DNA of 8,939 nucleotides, taken from the NCBI GenBank assembly GCA_003577365.1, contig QEUY01000103.1, positions 1-8,939 on the forward strand, given 5' to 3'. How positions within the stretch are numbered: position 1 is the stretch's first letter; every line of letters begins with the position of its first letter. The stretch comes from Chloroflexota bacterium (GTDB lineage: Bacteria > Chloroflexota > Anaerolineae > Caldilineales > Caldilineaceae). The position numbers were made by a program, and so were the translations under genes. Shown here piece by piece: positions 7,271 to 8,939 of this stretch. The notes below the pieces were generated by a model. That model did no database searches. It was not told the DNA's origin and saw only the letters and a list, made by a program, of their open reading frames with translations.

Positions 7271-8062
7271 ATGAATTCATCCAACCGTGCATCGCACGCG
7301 ACCCAACGACGGCTTGGCGCGCTCTTGGCCGTGTCGTTGATCTGGCTCGCACCGACAATTGCCTGCGGCAGCTTCGCCCCCCGTCCTACGCCCACGCCAA
7401 CCCCTTCACCGGAGATCAGCACAGCCGCAACCCAGCCGGCGGGCAGCGAACCCCAGGTGGAGACGATGCCCACCCCGCTGCCAGCAGCGCCCACCGAGAC
7501 CCCCACACCAGAGCCGACCGCCACGCTGACCCCCACGGTCGCCCCCGGCACAGCGTTGGCCGTGGGCGCGCAGGCACGCGTCACCGCGCCCGCCGGCCTC
7601 AACTACCGTGACCTGCCCTCCACCAACGCCAACCTGTTGGGCCAGTTTGGAACCGGCATCCTGGTCACCGTCCTCGACGGGCCGGTCACCGCCGACAACT
7701 TCACCTGGTGGCAGATCGACGACGGGCAGGGCAACGTCGGCTGGGCTGCCCAGGGCGACGGCGAGACCGAATGGATCAGCCCGCGCTTGGGCGACCCGCA
7801 GCCCGCCAACCGTCCCCCCCAAGTGGGTGACCGCGTGCGCGTCACCATGCCCGCCGGCGGCCAACTCAGCGTGCGCAACCAACCGGGAACCAACGCGGCC
7901 GTCGTGGCACGCGTCAACCCCGGCCAAGAATTCACCGTCCTGGCCGGCCCGCAGCAGGCCAGCGGCTTCAGTTGGTACCAGGTCCGCTCTGACGACGGCA
8001 GCATCGAAGGCTGGGCCGCCGACGGTGACGGCAGCGACCGCTGGCTCAGCCCGCTCGAATAA
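7271..8062 (+). CDS. Putative lipoprotein with Pro/Thr linker and two SH3b domains
   Basis: The 263-residue protein starts with a basic segment (TQRR, 11-14), a hydrophobic stretch (LGALLAVSLIWLAPT) and a lipobox-like TIAC with Cys32, suggesting export and lipid anchoring; Thr at -3 is unusual. Residues 37-93 are a Pro/Thr/Glu-rich spacer of the PTPTP type common in surface proteins of Chloroflexota. Two bacterial SH3 (SH3b) repeats follow, about 96-174 and 184-263. Each has a V-G-x-x-x-R-V-T-x-P-A-G opening, an (N/S)-x-R-(D/N)-x-P core, and an ending GWAAxGDG...W-(I/L)-SP. SH3b domains generally bind peptidoglycan or other wall components; no catalytic domain is attached, so a binding or structural role is inferred. 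The start at ATG 7271 is chosen because AGAGG (7261-7265) lies 5 nt upstream; ATG 7256 and ATG 7268 are alternatives. The gene begins 71 bp after serA and ends before a terminator. Confidence 0.85.
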   Translation: MNSSNRASHATQRRLGALLAVSLIWLAPTIACGSFAPRPTPTPTPSPEISTAATQPAGSEPQVETMPTPLPAAPTETPTPEPTATLTPTVAPGTALAVGAQARVTAPAGLNYRDLPSTNANLLGQFGTGILVTVLDGPVTADNFTWWQIDDGQGNVGWAAQGDGETEWISPRLGDPQPANRPPQVGDRVRVTMPAGGQLSVRNQPGTNAAVVARVNPGQEFTVLAGPQQASGFSWYQVRSDDGSIEGWAADGDGSDRWLSPLE

Positions 8063-8080
8063 AGGTCCGTCTGCCCGCCC

Positions 8081-8103
8081 GCCCGGAGCTAAAGCCTCCG
8101 GGC
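8081..8103 (+). repeat. Inverted repeat directly downstream of the SH3b gene
   Basis: GCCCGGAG (8081-8088) and CTCCGGGC (8096-8103) form a perfect 8-bp stem with a 7-nt loop CTAAAGC. It begins 18 nt after the stop codon and is followed 11 nt later by the intrinsic terminator. It has no T-tract itself. It may protect the 3' end of the transcript, or be one copy of a dispersed intergenic element; copy number cannot be judged here. Confidence 0.6.
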
Positions 8104-8114
8104 TAAACAACAAC

Positions 8115-8131
8115 GCCCCCAAGGGGGCTTT
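8115..8131 (+). terminator. Rho-independent terminator for the serA/SH3b transcript
   Basis: GCCCCC (8115-8120) pairs with GGGGGC (8123-8128); with a realistic CAAG loop the stem is 5 bp of pure G-C. It is followed at once by TTTCTC. This is the only hairpin in the window with a T-rich tail on the plus strand, and it lies about 50 nt past the SH3b stop codon. Confidence 0.7.
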
Positions 8132-8190
8132 CTCGTAGGTGCAGTCTTCGGGGCCGCCTCTGGCGCACACGGTATGGCAGTTTGCACGCA

Positions 8191-8206
8191 GCCCGGTTGA
8201 CCGGGC
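8191..8206 (+). repeat. Hairpin with GTTGAC core
   Basis: GCCCGG (8191-8196) and CCGGGC (8201-8206) form a perfect 6-bp stem around the loop TTGA. It lies 12 bp before the next hairpin, which has the same kind of loop. No T-tract follows. Confidence 0.5.
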
Positions 8207-8217
8207 GTCGCTCTCTA

Positions 8218-8239
8218 GCCAGGTCGTTTACGGCCTGGC
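8218..8239 (+). repeat. Hairpin with GTTTAC core
   Basis: GCCAGGTCG (8218-8226) pairs with CGGCCTGGC (8231-8239) around the loop TTTA; the 9-bp stem contains one T-G wobble. Its inner 14 bases, GGTCGTTTACGGCC, match the argS-serA hairpin core GGCCGTTCACGGCC at 12 of 14 positions. Confidence 0.5.
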
Positions 8240-8313
8240 ATTAACGGCCCAACGTTGACGGCTCTACGGCGCGGGCGATTCTGGGCTGTGGCTCGCCTTT
8301 CTTGCCGCCCAAT

Positions 8314-8356
8314 GACAGCGGGGGTGACTCTGGAAAGGGCCACCCCCGCTGCTGTC
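8314..8356. terminator. Long hairpin between convergent genes, possible bidirectional terminator
   Basis: GACAGCGGGGGTG (8314-8326) pairs with CACCCCCGCTGCTGTC (8341-8356) over 13 bp, with a 3-nt bulge in the right arm and a 14-nt loop. It is the longest stem in the window and sits 43 bp beyond the stop codon of the minus-strand LysM gene. Neither side has a real T-tract (AAAGG on the plus side; ATTGGG when read on the minus strand), so termination there would be imperfect or factor-assisted. Confidence 0.5.
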
Positions 8357-8399
8357 AAAGGAAGGAGCTTCAGCAGTTCGCTGGCTATATCCGTTACGG

Positions 8400-8939
8400 T
8401 TAGTTCGCCAATGCCGGGATACGCAGCTCCTGACCGGCATAGATCATGTTCATGTTGTCGATGCCGTTGGCCGAGGCCAGCGCATAGACGTCGACGCCAA
8501 AGCGTTCGGCGATCACACCCAGGCTGTCGCCCTCGCGCACTGTGTAGCTCTTGCCTGTGCGCGGCTGCTCTGCACTGTCGGGCCGCCCCTCCCCCTTGGG
8601 GCGCTGCGGCCCGTCCATGGGACCCTGCTCCGTCGGCATCGACTCCTGCATCCCGCTCATATCTTGGCCCGATTTGCCGCAGCCGGGGATCTCAAACTTC
8701 TGCCCCACATAGATCATGTCGGCATCCGTCACGCCGTTGGCGCGCATGATTGCGTCCATGCTCACGCCAAAGCGCTCGGCGATTGCGCCCAGGCTGTCGC
8801 CCGGCTTGACCACATAGAGGCAGTTTGCGCCTCCCATCTCCGGCCCGCCCTGGCCCTGTCCAGGCATCGCGCCGCCCGTCGGTTCACAGGCGCGCACGCT
8901 GATGGCGTCGAGGTTGAAGTCCATCTCTACATTGGTGAT
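8400..8939 (-). CDS. C-terminal part of an envelope protein with two LysM domains, 5' end missing
   Basis: The frame ends at TAA (8402-8400 on the minus strand) and stays open past the ATG at 8924 to the window edge, where it reads ITNVE before MDFNLDAISVRACEP. That run looks like the last strands of a beta-sandwich domain, so the gene probably starts beyond the window and the ATG is internal. Counting from that Met, LysM 1 covers 36-80 (YVVKPGDSLGAIAERFGVS ... IYVGQKFEIP) and LysM 2 covers 126-170 (YTVREGDSLGVIAERFGVD ... IYAGQELRIP). A Gly/Met/Pro/Gln-rich linker joins them. Cys35 and Cys82 bracket LysM 1, as in disulfide-closed extracellular LysM domains; LysM 2 lacks such Cys. LysM binds the N-acetylglucosamine backbone of peptidoglycan or chitin, so the protein is probably extracytoplasmic. 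No catalytic domain is visible in the part present. Confidence 0.85.
   Translation of the reverse strand: MTNVEMDFNLDAISVRACEPTGGAMPGQGQGGPEMGGANCLYVVKPGDSLGAIAERFGVSMDAIMRANGVTDADMIYVGQKFEIPGCGKSGQDMSGMQESMPTEQGPMDGPQRPKGEGRPDSAEQPRTGKSYTVREGDSLGVIAERFGVDVYALASANGIDNMNMIYAGQELRIPALAN

Larger units (their letters stand above)
8063..8399. other. Intergenic region between convergent genes, hairpin-rich, no gene seen
   Basis: This 337-bp stretch separates the SH3b lipoprotein from the minus-strand LysM gene. It contains five hairpins (8081-8103, 8115-8128, 8191-8206, 8218-8239, 8314-8356) and a self-complementary CAACGTTG at 8250-8257. The open frames crossing it on either strand lack family-like sequence and are composition-driven. 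I see no tRNA or ribosome binding site followed by a sensible ORF. Confidence 0.7.

Noticed and set aside
8255..8749. 164-codon plus-strand frame facing the LysM gene
   Set aside because: It is antisense to the LysM repeats and Ser/Arg/Cys-rich; the minus-strand frame has clear LysM sequence.

Overview
The window looks like ordinary chromosomal DNA from a GC-rich bacterium, most likely a member of the Chloroflexota (Anaerolineae/Caldilinea-like). That placement is an inference from the GC-rich codon use, the Pro/Thr-rich linker of the SH3b lipoprotein, the Cys-bracketed LysM repeats and the general feel of the PolA, ArgS and SerA sequences. No rRNA, tRNA, CRISPR array, transposase or phage gene is visible, and I did not find a convincing new multi-gene system.

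Layout. Positions 1-500 hold the 3' end of a membrane glycosyltransferase (GT2, cellulose-synthase-like). A sigma-70-like promoter at 526-554 precedes a 70-residue protein of unknown function (617-829). A short spacer with two overlapping tandem duplications (841-889) separates it from polA (939-3764), a full-length DNA polymerase I with an intact proofreading site and a probable sliding-clamp motif in its linker. argS (3793-5499) follows after 28 bp and is probably co-transcribed. A 101-bp spacer with a strong hairpin and short overlapping leader ORFs leads to serA (5601-7199), a long-form 3-phosphoglycerate dehydrogenase with ASB and ACT domains. Then comes a two-SH3b putative lipoprotein (7271-8062).

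The 337-bp gap 8063-8399 lies between convergent genes. It holds a clear intrinsic terminator and four other hairpins, but no believable gene. On the minus strand, 8400-8939 encodes the C-terminal part of a protein with two LysM domains. Its frame runs off the right edge, so the ATG at 8924 is probably not the true start.

Functionally, the six plus-strand genes mix housekeeping (DNA replication/repair, arginyl-tRNA charging, serine synthesis) with envelope proteins (glycosyltransferase, SH3b lipoprotein). The minus-strand LysM protein is also an envelope protein. Nothing in the sequence ties the envelope genes to the housekeeping genes beyond position. The points most worth a second look are the PolA clamp motif, the serA leader, the repeated GTTNAC-loop hairpins, and the small unknown protein with its own promoter.
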